DNA of 64,000 bases from Acidobacteriota bacterium (GTDB taxonomy: Bacteria > Acidobacteriota > Aminicenantia > Aminicenantales > Saccharicenantaceae). The stretch's first letter is position 1; the number at the start of each line of letters is the position of its first letter. The position numbers and the translations under genes were made by a program. The notes under the pieces were generated by a model. The model was not told where the DNA came from, searched no databases, and was given only the letters and a program-made list of their open reading frames with translations. The stretch spans positions 32,206-96,205 of the forward strand of contig JAWSUF010000011.1 of assembly GCA_033549365.1 (NCBI GenBank), read 5' to 3'. This document shows positions 16,067 to 24,688 of the stretch, in pieces.

Positions 16067-16881
16067 GGTGTGAAAAAGCGAAGCGTCGGCTGCCTCTTTA
16101 CTCGGGTGGCGATCTTTCGGCCCGCAAAACCCGAAAGCTTCAGGCTCATCTCGAGCATTGTTCCTCGTGCAGAAAAGAAACGGAGGAATACCGGACTGCG
16201 CTCGACCGAGTCAGGAATGCCGCCAAACAGGCGATAACTCCGGATTGGGATGAAGCCGCTTGGAGCGGGACGATGGCTCGTATTGCAGTGGAGAAACCCC
16301 TCGGGGAACGCAGGTTCGGGGCGCTCGCACCGCGATGGGCCTTCGCCGCTGCGGGCCTGGGGGTTGTTCTTATTACGGCGCTGGCTTTGTATTTCTTCAA
16401 GGACACGCTGTTCCGTCAGAAGGACGTTCTTCAGGCTTCGCTGCCGGTCGCCGCGGAGAAAGATCCGCGTTCTCCGGAAAGTCAACACCCGGACGTCGAG
16501 CTCGACCTCGAAGCAATGAAAGAGGATTCGGAAAAAACGGCAACCGGTCTTTCCGACTCAGAAACCGAGGCCGATTTCATGCATAAGCCCCGGGATTCCG
16601 CCGATACCAAAACGGATCCCCGCCGTGCCGTTCCCGAAGGCCGGCCCGCTCAGATGTCCGTAGAGCAAACATCGATCCGCCCGCACATCGCCGCTGCGCA
16701 TCCGGAACTCAAGCCGGAGGCGGCGCAGAAAGCTCGAGACGCCGAAACTCCGATCTCCCAAAAGACGGCGGCCGGCGTTCCCCAGGACGTTCTCTCCGTC
16801 ACGTTCGTATCGCAGGAAACCGGGCTTCAGATCGCCTGGTTTTTCCATAGAGATTTCGATTGGAAAGGAGACAAAAAATGA
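16063..16881 (+). CDS. Membrane anti-sigma factor with zinc-finger (ZAS) domain
   Basis: A 272-residue protein. The cytoplasmic N-terminus has the zinc anti-sigma motif Hx3Cx2C (H29, C33, C36 in AHLEHCSSC), which binds region 2 or 4 of ECF sigma factors. One transmembrane helix follows at about 90-110 (FAAAGLGVVLITALALYFF). The remaining 160 residues are polar, low-complexity and periplasmic, with no clear domain, and would be the sensing or protease-target part. It overlaps both the sigma gene and the downstream gene by four bases, so the three are one operon with coupled translation. Confidence 0.9.
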   Translation: MRCEKAKRRLPLYSGGDLSARKTRKLQAHLEHCSSCRKETEEYRTALDRVRNAAKQAITPDWDEAAWSGTMARIAVEKPLGERRFGALAPRWAFAAAGLGVVLITALALYFFKDTLFRQKDVLQASLPVAAEKDPRSPESQHPDVELDLEAMKEDSEKTATGLSDSETEADFMHKPRDSADTKTDPRRAVPEGRPAQMSVEQTSIRPHIAAAHPELKPEAAQKARDAETPISQKTAAGVPQDVLSVTFVSQETGLQIAWFFHRDFDWKGDKK

Positions 16882-17612
16882 AAAAACGAATCGCCGCAAT
16901 CGCCATGTTTGCCGTCTTGATCGGAATTGCCGGTCCTGCCGCTTTCGGAGCGGGTCAGGAAGAGCCGGCCCTCCGCAAGGAAATCGTCCGTCTGAAATAT
17001 ATCGATGCCACGGATGTTCGCATTCTTCTGCAGCCCTTCAGTAGCCGGGGAGGACAGGTTATGGGCAGTCCGAACCGCAAAGACATTCTTACCATTGTGG
17101 ATACGTCCGATAACGTCGCCCGAATGCTGGACGTGATACGGGAAATCGACGTCAAGCCGCCCGATGTCATGTTCACTGTTCAGTTGATCATGGGATCAGA
17201 ATCCGATGTGACGGTCGACAAGGACTTGGCGAAAGACCCGGTCATCCAGGAACTCGGGAAACTCCTCCGCTACAAGGGGTATTCTCTCCTCGATGCGACC
17301 GTCCTGCGGGGCGTTGACAGGCAGAGATCCGGGTTAATTCTCGGACCCAAGGCCGATTTCGAACTCTTTTTACGGCCCGAGATCGTCAGGGAAAAGCCGC
17401 AGGATGCCGTCAAAATCGAAATCATCCTCCACCATTTCACACATCCCGAAGAGGCCTTCTTTGAAGGGAAACCCGTTCAGGGCCGCCAGAAAAGCTTAAT
17501 CACGAGCACCGTCAACATCAGGTCCGGTGATCGAACCGTGGTCGGTGCCTCCCGGCTAGACGGCGGCGATAAGGGGCTCATTCTCATCATCTCCGCCAAA
17601 ACTATTTATTAG
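16878..17612 (+). CDS. Exported protein with secretin N-domain-like fold
   Basis: A 244-residue protein with a signal peptide (core IAAIAMFAVLIGIAGPAAFG). Residues 30-95 (VRLKYIDATDVRILLQPF, then ILTIVDTSDNVARMLDVIRE) match the short N-domain seen in secretins (GspD/PilQ) and TonB-dependent receptors, used for partner binding. No outer-membrane secretin pore domain follows, so it is a free-standing N-domain with a beta-rich C-terminal half. The ATG overlaps the anti-sigma stop (ATGA). Its place in a sigma/anti-sigma operon suggests a periplasmic part of the signalling chain or a target made under the same control. Function is inferred only. Confidence 0.72.
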   Translation: MKKRIAAIAMFAVLIGIAGPAAFGAGQEEPALRKEIVRLKYIDATDVRILLQPFSSRGGQVMGSPNRKDILTIVDTSDNVARMLDVIREIDVKPPDVMFTVQLIMGSESDVTVDKDLAKDPVIQELGKLLRYKGYSLLDATVLRGVDRQRSGLILGPKADFELFLRPEIVREKPQDAVKIEIILHHFTHPEEAFFEGKPVQGRQKSLITSTVNIRSGDRTVVGASRLDGGDKGLILIISAKTIY

Positions 17613-17699
17613 GATTATGTTGCTTGGCTTTGGCAACTTGTGCTCTTCTCAATGTCGCACTCCGGTGATAAACTAAATTCATTAAACCGGGAGGGCGAC

Positions 17700-18965
17700 A
17701 TGAATGATGTCAAAGATGCCACGCGGGAAGAGCGTCAGGAAATCCTGAAGGGAATCATCCGGGATCTGCATTCCGGAGTTCCGGTCAAGAAACTCCAGAA
17801 AACCTTTGCGAAGCTGATCAAGAATGTCTCCCCCGAGGAGATCGCCGACATGGAAAACGCCCTGATTCAGGAGGGATTTCCGGTCGAGGAGGTCCAGCGC
17901 CTTTGCGAAGTCCATGCCGAAGTCTTCGACAAATCCCTGAAAAAAGTCGGCAAGCCGGCCAAAATTCCCGGCCATCCGATGTACACGTTCGTCGAAGAAA
18001 ACAAAGCCGCCAAAAAAATCCTCAAGGACCTCAAACGCAGCCTGAAGCCGCTCGCCAAGGGCCGAGCCGCGCAGGAGGACATCGACAAATTCAGCCGGGA
18101 CCTGGCCCGCCTGAAAGAGATCGAGATTCACTACCAGAGAAAGGAAAACCAGCTTTTTCCGCTCCTCGAAGCCAAGGGATTTCTCGGTCCGACCAAAGTC
18201 ATGTGGGGGAAGCACGACGAAATCCGGGCTCACCTGAAAAAGACGGCTGAGCTTCTTCAAGCCGGCGAATGGGCCGCGCTCGCCGGACAGGTCAAGGCCC
18301 TCTCCGGTGCGATCAAGAAGATGATCTTTCTCGAAGAGAAGATCCTCTATCCTACATCGGCCCGAAAGCTCGGTCTCAACGATTGGGTCAGGATCAAACA
18401 GGGTGAGCCGGCCATCGGATATGCCTGGGTCAAGCCGTCCAATCTTTGGGACGCCCGTTTGGCCGAGGCCATGGGCGGCGGTCTTGAAACTGCAGATGCG
18501 GAAGAATCTCTTGTCAGCGAAGCCCCGCCCGGGGCTTCACAGGAGGATCTTGTAGAAAACAACAACATCCCTCTCTCGACCGGCCGCCTGCCGGCCGAGC
18601 AGATCGATCTCATGCTGAAGACGCTGCCTATCGACATCACCTTTGTCGACGAGAACGACGAAGTGGCCTATTATTCGGATACATCGGAACGGATCTTCCC
18701 GCGCAGCCCGGCCATCGTCGGCCGGGACGTCCAGAATTGTCATCCACCGAAGAGCGTCCACGTCGTCAACGACATCGTCAAGGCCTTCAAGGAAAAAACG
18801 AAAGATGTCGCGGAGTTCTGGATTCAGAAGGACGGCCTCTTCATCCACATCCGCTATTTCCCGGTTTATGACGCGGAAGGCCGCTACCGGGGCGTCATCG
18901 AAGTCTCCCAGGAGCTGTCCAAGCAGCGCGCCCTCGAAGGAGAACGCCGCCTCCTCGACTGGTGA
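17700..18965 (+). CDS. DUF438, hemerythrin-like and PAS domain protein
   Basis: A 421-residue cytoplasmic protein. Residues 5-75 match DUF438 (ILKGIIRDLHSGVPVKKLQ). Residues 90-225 form a hemerythrin/HHE four-helix region with possible diiron ligands (GHPMYTFVEEN, IHYQRKENQLFPLLE, KHDEIRAHL, FLEEKILYP). Residues 310-410 form a PAS domain (LPIDITFVDENDEVAYYSDT to GVIEVSQELS). Such proteins are thought to sense oxygen, nitric oxide or redox state, and they usually occur in anaerobes. The ATG at 17700 has GGGAGGG upstream; the frame is open further upstream but lacks a ribosome site. It stands alone, so its signalling partner is not evident. Confidence 0.9.
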   Translation: MNDVKDATREERQEILKGIIRDLHSGVPVKKLQKTFAKLIKNVSPEEIADMENALIQEGFPVEEVQRLCEVHAEVFDKSLKKVGKPAKIPGHPMYTFVEENKAAKKILKDLKRSLKPLAKGRAAQEDIDKFSRDLARLKEIEIHYQRKENQLFPLLEAKGFLGPTKVMWGKHDEIRAHLKKTAELLQAGEWAALAGQVKALSGAIKKMIFLEEKILYPTSARKLGLNDWVRIKQGEPAIGYAWVKPSNLWDARLAEAMGGGLETADAEESLVSEAPPGASQEDLVENNNIPLSTGRLPAEQIDLMLKTLPIDITFVDENDEVAYYSDTSERIFPRSPAIVGRDVQNCHPPKSVHVVNDIVKAFKEKTKDVAEFWIQKDGLFIHIRYFPVYDAEGRYRGVIEVSQELSKQRALEGERRLLDW

Positions 18966-19110
18966 GGCGGCGTTCCCCGCTGCGTCGAATCCTGCTGTTT
19001 CCACGATCCGTTGGGGGTCAGTTTGGGTTTTTTGATCAGATATCGATGTGTTTGGAGCATCGCATTCGGACTAAAGGAGGCGCTGCGCCGTGCGAATTTT
19101 GCCGCCTTTG

Positions 19111-20196
19111 TCAGAACAACAGCTTGATGCCCGCCGTCGCCCTTAAACCGCCCGGCTTCAGAGTGACCTGGAGGCCTTCGATATCGACTTTCGCTTCACC
19201 CGAGGAGTAACGGATGTTCGTGTTGACGGCCAGGGACGGACTGATCATATAATCCAATCCGCCGCCCGCATTGAATCCGAAACAGCTCTGGCTGTAGGTC
19301 GAGAAAATGGGACTGACGCTGACGTCGAAATAGGGGTAGCCGGTCTCGGACCAGTCGAAATTTTTGAGGCTTTCGACCTGGACGTTGAGGAAGTAGGTCC
19401 CGCCCGCTCCGATGTAGACGCGAAGCTTGGACATGACGTCGAAGGCCGCCAGAACATTCAGGTTGAGTTCCATGTCCGAATATTTCAAGTTGGACGACGC
19501 CCATTCGACTTCGCGGAAAAACTCGAAATAGAAGGGGTGGGGAAATCCGCCTTCGAACATCCCGCTGCCCTTCCCCATGCCCGGGATGAAGGACAGCTCG
19601 ACGCCGATGTTGGGTGTGAAGAAATAGCCAACCCCGGCATCCAGAGCCAGACCGGAGCCGTCGACGTTGTAGGACTCGGACATGTATCCGTTTTCATGAT
19701 ACATGTCGAAACCCCATTGGGTGTTGTAAGAGAACGAGTGGCTGGCATAACCGCCGCCGAGCCGGACGAAAAATTTCTTGTGGGCCGACTTATAAGAAGG
19801 GATTTCCCGTCGAACCGGCGCGGGTTCCGGCTCCGGTCGGGGCCGCCGCTCAACCGGTCTTTCCACGGCTTCCGGTCTCGTTTCCCGGGTCCGGGGAGCC
19901 TGTGCGGCGATCTCGTCGACGACGCTTTCGTGAATGAATCCTGTTATCTGAACTCCCGCCGCGTCAGGGGGGAGCACGATTTTATACCAGACCCCCGTCT
20001 TCTCCAGAACTTCGAGTTCCTGGCCGAGAGTCGCCCGGCCGATAACGGTAGCTTCCAAGCTGGGGTTGACGCGGATGTTGGCGGATGTCACCTTGACCCG
20101 GACTGTGATGTCCTGGGCCGCGGATAGAGAAACGGTCGCGGCAAAAATCAGAAAGAACAGGATGACCGGTACCAAGCAAATTTTTATGGTTTTCAT
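19111..20196 (-). CDS. Outer-membrane beta-barrel protein with N-terminal SH3b domain
   Basis: A 361-residue protein. After a signal peptide (LVPVILFFLIFAATVSLSAAQ) comes a bacterial SH3 domain at about 30-95 (VKVTSANIRVNPSLEATVIG, then LEVLEKTGVWYKI), which often binds peptidoglycan. A proline/arginine/glutamate-rich linker follows (about 100-140), then a beta-barrel of alternating hydrophobic strands (FVRLGGGYASHSF to the terminal GIKLLF, ending in aromatic Phe as outer-membrane barrels do). It probably links the peptidoglycan to the outer membrane. It lies 22 bases downstream of an M4 metallopeptidase gene and is likely co-transcribed. The ATG at 20196 begins the signal peptide and is preceded by GGAG. 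Confidence 0.85.
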   Translation of the reverse strand: MKTIKICLVPVILFFLIFAATVSLSAAQDITVRVKVTSANIRVNPSLEATVIGRATLGQELEVLEKTGVWYKIVLPPDAAGVQITGFIHESVVDEIAAQAPRTRETRPEAVERPVERRPRPEPEPAPVRREIPSYKSAHKKFFVRLGGGYASHSFSYNTQWGFDMYHENGYMSESYNVDGSGLALDAGVGYFFTPNIGVELSFIPGMGKGSGMFEGGFPHPFYFEFFREVEWASSNLKYSDMELNLNVLAAFDVMSKLRVYIGAGGTYFLNVQVESLKNFDWSETGYPYFDVSVSPIFSTYSQSCFGFNAGGGLDYMISPSLAVNTNIRYSSGEAKVDIEGLQVTLKPGGLRATAGIKLLF

Positions 20197-20218
20197 GATA
20201 CGTGCTCCTCTTCCCCGC

Positions 20219-21823
20219 TCACTGCACACCGACGGCCGTCCAGGCCTGAGCGACACGGGCGACTTCCGGGCTTCCCGCTCCGAACAGATCCACGGCGGCC
20301 TGGTAGGTCGCCGATCGCGTGCTCCAGAAACCCGCTGATGGGAACAGGTAGTGGACCCAGGCCCGGAAGGCGATTTTTTCCGCCTTTTGAACGCCGATGC
20401 CGTTGACCGAGATTCCTGAAACGCGGTTCGTTCCCCCGTTGGCCAGGAGCCAATACCAGTGCGTCGCGATCGTCATGTTGATGTGGACGCCGTCATTGTC
20501 GTACCCGCCGAGGAAGGCCGACGAATAGTGCCGGGAATAGTGATCGGGATATCGGAGTCCGTACTGGGGATACCAGATCTGGCTCCAGGGGTCGGTCAGG
20601 TCGCGCATCGACCCTCCCCAGGGACGCCGGGTGTCTTCGCCCATGAACCAGTCCGCCTTTCCGTAGCCGACTCCGACGGGCTGGTGGAAGAATTCACAGG
20701 ACACGCCCATGATATCCGAGAAGGCCTCGTTGAGGGCGCCGGGGTCGCCCCAATAGATCAGCTTGCTGCTGTGGTTGGTCACGCCGTGGGCGAATTCATG
20801 GGCCACGATATCCAAGGAGGCCGCATAGGGATACATATCCCCCGGCGTACCATCGCCGAAATAAAGCCAGTTCGTTCCGCCGTGGTAAAACGCGTTCCGG
20901 TAGTTGTTGCCGTAGTGAATGACGACGACGGCTTGCATGTTGTTGTTGTCCATTCCTTTCCAGTCGTGGACCAGATAGAAATAATCGTAGATCCAGCCCA
21001 TGTAAGCATGGGCATCCACAAGTGTCGGGTCGTGGTTCCAGTTGTTGTCGGCGTCGGTTAGGTACCAGGCCGAAGTATAACTGGTTCCGAAATTGGCGGT
21101 CGCGGTGATGATGGTCGCCGGCCTCATTTTATCCACGAGGTAGTACAGGTCGTTGGTCAGAATGGTGCTCAATTTCTTGGTGTCGCCGAACGTCCCCCGG
21201 CCGACTCCGATCTGGTTGGATTCCGTTTGGATGTCATTGTACTTGAAGACCACGCGGGCCGTGGCGGCGTCGACGAAGGACACCATGAGCTTGTCGTCCG
21301 AGGCGTGCCGGACCATCCAGGCGAGGAGATAGTCCTTCTGGGTGGGGTAGATCACAAGCTCCGGGGTTTCGAGCATTGTATAATCGCCGTCTCCCAGGTG
21401 CGCCAGAGCCGCGGCCGCGGCCTGTCCGGCGTCGATTCCGGGTACGGCGGAAATCCGGATGTCGTCATAGCGGCGGCCGTTGATGAAATACAGGCCTCCG
21501 TTCTTGCTGTGCCGGATAAGCTGGGCGCCGAAGACACGGACCCCCTGATGGTGCTGGTCGAATCTCTCGTGGACGAATTCTCCGAGGCCTTCGACTTGAA
21601 CTCCGGCAGCCACGAGGTCGCCGGAGGCGATGTCCCTCTCCATCAGGCGGGCGAGTCTGCGGAGTTCGCGCTCCTCGCCTGCCGCGACCGCGGTCCCCTC
21701 CTTTGTTGCGAGACGCGCCTCGAATGTCGCAGGCGCATCCAATGCCTGGGTTTGGAAGGACACCATCCCGAATGCGAGAAACAGGACGGCCAGCAGGGTG
21801 GTTTTTGCATAGAACCGTTTCAT
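20219..21823 (-). CDS. Secreted M4 (thermolysin-like) metallopeptidase
   Basis: A 534-residue neutral protease. It has a signal peptide (about 1-28), then an FTP/PepSY-type propeptide (about 45-200) that would act as an inhibitor and folding aid. The mature domain has HEFAH (His342, Glu343, His346), the third zinc ligand Glu366 in NEAFSD, and the catalytic His447 in DGVHINM. All active-site residues are present. Members are endopeptidases active on extracellular protein. The protein is close to the usual length. A predicted promoter lies at 21893-21920, and an SH3/beta-barrel protein gene follows immediately. Confidence 0.95.
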   Translation of the reverse strand: MKRFYAKTTLLAVLFLAFGMVSFQTQALDAPATFEARLATKEGTAVAAGEERELRRLARLMERDIASGDLVAAGVQVEGLGEFVHERFDQHHQGVRVFGAQLIRHSKNGGLYFINGRRYDDIRISAVPGIDAGQAAAAALAHLGDGDYTMLETPELVIYPTQKDYLLAWMVRHASDDKLMVSFVDAATARVVFKYNDIQTESNQIGVGRGTFGDTKKLSTILTNDLYYLVDKMRPATIITATANFGTSYTSAWYLTDADNNWNHDPTLVDAHAYMGWIYDYFYLVHDWKGMDNNNMQAVVVIHYGNNYRNAFYHGGTNWLYFGDGTPGDMYPYAASLDIVAHEFAHGVTNHSSKLIYWGDPGALNEAFSDIMGVSCEFFHQPVGVGYGKADWFMGEDTRRPWGGSMRDLTDPWSQIWYPQYGLRYPDHYSRHYSSAFLGGYDNDGVHINMTIATHWYWLLANGGTNRVSGISVNGIGVQKAEKIAFRAWVHYLFPSAGFWSTRSATYQAAVDLFGAGSPEVARVAQAWTAVGVQ

Positions 21824-21892
21824 TTCAACTCGATTCCTTTCTACTTGCGTGGTAAGGATCCGCGGGGCGGTCTCCAGCCCCGAGTCTTTTTC

Positions 21893-21920
21893 AATATCTC
21901 AGATTCCGGATTTGTGTCAA
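21893..21920 (-). promoter_or_regulatory. Promoter of the M4 peptidase operon
   Basis: On the minus strand TTGACA (21915-21920), 16 bases and GATATT (21893-21898). The leader contains a GC hairpin (CGGGGC 21863-21868 with GCCCCG 21877-21882). Confidence 0.45.
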
Positions 21921-22015
21921 GCGGAAAAACTGCTCACGTTTCCCCCGGCCGGCTTGTCTCTCGCAAGACGGCGGCCTTGCGCAATCCTACGATTTCAATG
22001 TCCGGTCGAACCGTC

Positions 22016-23182
22016 CTACTGTCCGGCCGTACTGGCCGTGAGCCGGGTGACATTCGACTCGGCGAAGAAGCCGTCGAAATCTCCGTAGCGCTTGATGTAT
22101 TCATGGACGAGCAGGGTGTTGGAAAAGGGCCGCGTGAAGATCTGTTTCAATCCCAGTTCCGGAGATCCGATGAGATCGATCATGAAATCCCGGCCGTCGG
22201 CCCGCAGTGACTCGACCGTGGTCTCGATCTCTTCCGTGCAGAAAGCCATGTGGTGGACGCGGGGGCCGTAATTCCGGATGAACATCTCGGTGGGTCCGGA
22301 TGTCTCCGGGGCCGAAAACGGCGCGATTCCCGATGTGAAAACCAGGGCGAAATCGGATTTGGTGACCCGGGCCACGTTGGTGATGGAGTTCTGGCCGGGA
22401 ACATAGACGGCGAAGTCGAAATCGTATTCCGTAACGGCCATGAATTCCAGAATGGCCGGAATTCGGTTTCGGGCCTCGAGCCGCGTCGCCGCATGGTCGA
22501 GACGTCCGATATGGTTCAGGTAGGCGCCTCGTGCGGCGGGTCTTTCGATCGGAAGGGGCCGGCTTTTCGGAAAAGCATAGTCTCTCTCTCGAGAGGCTCT
22601 TTCGATGAACCCGTAGGAAAGCCCGGTGAGCGGCGAAGGCCGGGTCTGAATGAAGGCGAAGCCGTCGCCCCGGAGCGGCCCGTCCGTCATGAAAAGCACG
22701 CCCCGCTCTTTCTGAATCCGGTGGTACGCCTCTATGTCGGAGCAGCGGAAAACCAATGTCTCAAGCCGGGTCGCCGGAAGGTGTCTCGATTTGGGAAAAT
22801 CGTTAAAAGGCGCGAAAGGATTACCTTTTTCGGCGCGTGTCCTGATCAGGATGTCCGCGGCATCCTCGCTTTCGAGTCGGAAAACCCCGGTTTCTCCGGA
22901 GGCGTCGGCGAAGCTCTCGACCCAGGTCAGGCCCGTTGTTCGAAGGACATCCGCCGCGGTGTCCCGAAAGCGGCCGGGTTCGACGGCGATGACGGCCGCC
23001 TCCAACCCTCCGACGAGACCCGAAAGACCCGCCGTCTTCCGGTCTTCGTGGACGGCCGCGGCGGCGGTCAGGAAACCCTGATCAGCCTCAGCGGAATGGG
23101 GCAGTGTCCCGAATGCAGGCCGCGACGAACCTCCTGCGGACAAATATTTTTCGAGGCATTTCGGACATAGAGAATCAGACAT
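22016..23182 (-). CDS. 4-hydroxyphenylpyruvate dioxygenase-like protein (VOC fold)
   Basis: A 388-residue protein made of two VOC halves. The C-terminal half carries the expected iron ligands: the His of GRLDHAA, the His of RVHHMAFCTEEI and the Glu of LLVHEYIKR. The final stretch YGDFDGFFAESN resembles the closing helix of HPPD. HPPD turns 4-hydroxyphenylpyruvate into homogentisate in tyrosine breakdown. No homogentisate dioxygenase or other pathway gene is nearby, so a related reaction such as 4-hydroxymandelate synthase-like chemistry is possible. The N-terminus begins MSDSLCPKCLEKY, with an unusual CxxC pair. I prefer the ATG at 23182, which follows the upstream stop by 11 bases. Confidence 0.78.
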   Translation of the reverse strand: MSDSLCPKCLEKYLSAGGSSRPAFGTLPHSAEADQGFLTAAAAVHEDRKTAGLSGLVGGLEAAVIAVEPGRFRDTAADVLRTTGLTWVESFADASGETGVFRLESEDAADILIRTRAEKGNPFAPFNDFPKSRHLPATRLETLVFRCSDIEAYHRIQKERGVLFMTDGPLRGDGFAFIQTRPSPLTGLSYGFIERASRERDYAFPKSRPLPIERPAARGAYLNHIGRLDHAATRLEARNRIPAILEFMAVTEYDFDFAVYVPGQNSITNVARVTKSDFALVFTSGIAPFSAPETSGPTEMFIRNYGPRVHHMAFCTEEIETTVESLRADGRDFMIDLIGSPELGLKQIFTRPFSNTLLVHEYIKRYGDFDGFFAESNVTRLTASTAGQ

Positions 23183-23193
23183 TATGGAAAGAC

Positions 23194-23616
23194 TCACTCG
23201 GATTTTTCGGTTTTCTTCCTTGGCGCCGGCTTTTCGGGAATGATGGGCTCCGGCGCCGGTGTGTCAAACAACCGGATGGCGTCCTGATTGAGCAGAATAA
23301 CCAGGGAATAAACTCCCAGGGCGGTTCCCAACGGGAAATTGAGCAGACTCAAAAAAGAGAGGACCAGAATCAAAATGCGACTCCATTCCTTCCTCTTGAG
23401 AATGTAGAATCCGCCGATGATCTTGGGAACTCCCAGAAGGGCGACGAAGAAGATCACGGCCAGGGCGATCAGGCGAAGGATGGCGGGCGCCCCCGTCTGA
23501 ATATCGGGAAACATGGAAATCCCGAAGAGAAGAAGGAATCCGACGATTCCGGCGAGGAGGGTCAAACCTCCGTAGACGATCCAGAGAATGCCGATAAGTT
23601 GGATATGCTTGTCCAT
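23194..23616 (-). CDS. Small integral membrane protein of unknown function
   Basis: A 140-residue protein with four predicted membrane helices (LIGILWIVYGGLTLLAGIVG, LRLIALAVIFFVALLGV, ILILVLSFLSLLNFPLG and LGVYSLVILL), then a Pro/Lys/Glu-rich tail. I do not recognise a family beyond generic four-helix membrane proteins. It has a strong promoter and a GGGAGG ribosome site, and the HPPD-like gene starts 11 bases after its stop, so the two are transcribed together. Any functional link between them is unproven. Confidence 0.8.
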   Translation of the reverse strand: MDKHIQLIGILWIVYGGLTLLAGIVGFLLLFGISMFPDIQTGAPAILRLIALAVIFFVALLGVPKIIGGFYILKRKEWSRILILVLSFLSLLNFPLGTALGVYSLVILLNQDAIRLFDTPAPEPIIPEKPAPRKKTEKSE

Positions 23617-23636
23617 GAGTCCTCCCTTACAAAAAC

Positions 23637-23665
23637 ATTATATTAAATTTTCCGGTTTTCGTTAA
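23637..23665 (-). promoter_or_regulatory. Promoter of the membrane protein/HPPD-like operon
   Basis: On the minus strand TTAACG (23660-23665), 17 bases and a perfect TATAAT (23637-23642). The leader would be about 15 bases. Confidence 0.6.
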
Positions 23666-23712
23666 GCTTCTTCCCAATGGGTGTATCATAATCTGGACAA
23701 AGGAGAAAGAGC

Positions 23713-24492
23713 ATGCGCATCCCCCTCTATCAAGTCGATGCCTTCACCGGCAAGGTCTTTGCCGGAAACCCGGCCGCCGTCTGCCCGCTCGAAGCCTGGC
23801 CCGAGGATTCCCTTCTGCAGAACATCGCCACCGAAAACAACCTGTCCGAGACGGCTTTTTTTGTTCGCGAAGGCGACGCCTACCGCATCCGCTGGATGAC
23901 CCCGACGGCCGAGGTCGATCTCTGCGGTCATGCCACGCTGGCTTCGGCATTTGTCATTTTCCGTTTCATCGAACCGGATGCGGACCGGATCGTCTTCCGG
24001 TCGCGAAGCGGAGATCTCGCCGTTATGCGGGAAGGCGATCTCCTGAGTCTGGATTTTCCGGCCAACCGCCCCCGCCCCCAGGCGCCGCCGAAGAAACTGC
24101 TCGACGCTTTTCCGGCGCAACCCTCCGAGGTTCTCTGCAACCGGAGCTTCGTCCTTGTTTACGGTTCGGAGGATACCGTCCGCAACATGAAGCCGGACAT
24201 CCGCAAACTGCAAGATGTCGAGGCCTTCGGGGCGATCATCACCGCCCGGGGGAATGAGGCCGATTTCGTCTCGCGGTTCTTTGTCCCCCAGGTCGGCGTC
24301 GACGAAGATCCCGTCACCGGATATGCGCATACGATCCTTGTGCCGTACTGGGCGGAAAGGTTGGGGCGGTCGAAACTCCGGGCGCTTCAGGTCTCCCGCC
24401 GGGGCGGCGAGCTGTTCTGCGAAGACCGGGGCGACCGGGTGAAAATCGCGGGGCGGGCCGTACTCTACCTCCAAGGCCACATCATTCTCTAA
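23713..24492 (+). CDS. PhzF-family isomerase/epimerase
   Basis: A 259-residue enzyme with the diaminopimelate-epimerase-like fold. The start MRIPLYQVDAFTGKVFAGNP and the catalytic Glu46 in NLSETAFF match PhzF, and the second half has VDEDPVTGYAH, the family's closing motif. PhzF isomerises a dihydro-hydroxyanthranilate in phenazine synthesis, but most members sit outside phenazine clusters and have unknown substrates; there are no other phenazine genes here. It is slightly shorter than the usual 280-300 residues. The ATG follows AAAGGAGAAAGAGC. Confidence 0.93.
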   Translation: MRIPLYQVDAFTGKVFAGNPAAVCPLEAWPEDSLLQNIATENNLSETAFFVREGDAYRIRWMTPTAEVDLCGHATLASAFVIFRFIEPDADRIVFRSRSGDLAVMREGDLLSLDFPANRPRPQAPPKKLLDAFPAQPSEVLCNRSFVLVYGSEDTVRNMKPDIRKLQDVEAFGAIITARGNEADFVSRFFVPQVGVDEDPVTGYAHTILVPYWAERLGRSKLRALQVSRRGGELFCEDRGDRVKIAGRAVLYLQGHIIL

Positions 24493-24623
24493 TCTCTTCT
24501 CGGCTGCTTTGGCTGCTGTAAGTTTCACATAATAAAAAAAATAGCTAATAATTGGGCAAAAATAAGTGCTTTTTGCGCATAAATGTTTTTTTATCAGCAA
24601 CATCCAGCAGCCAGAGCGGAAGG

Positions 24624-24666
24624 GTGTCGGAAAAAGCGCTTGCCCGGCCGCGGCGTTTTCTGACAC
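24624..24666. repeat. Inverted repeat upstream of the flavodoxin/AOR operon
   Basis: GTGTCGGAAAA (24624-24634) and TTTTCTGACAC (24656-24666) pair at 10 of 11 positions around a GC-rich 21-base centre. It ends 22 bases before the flavodoxin ATG, just upstream of the GGGGGAGG ribosome site. Just upstream, near 24554-24574, is a second perfect repeat GCAAAAA/TTTTTGC. The region is AT-rich and probably holds the operon promoter. Confidence 0.5.
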
Positions 24667-24688
24667 AATGGCGGGGGAGGAACGAACC

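Noticed and set aside
19073..19109. AAAGGAGGC/GCCGCCTTT stem between two convergent genes, considered as a terminator
   Set aside because: One mismatch, a long loop and no T-run in either direction; support is too weak.
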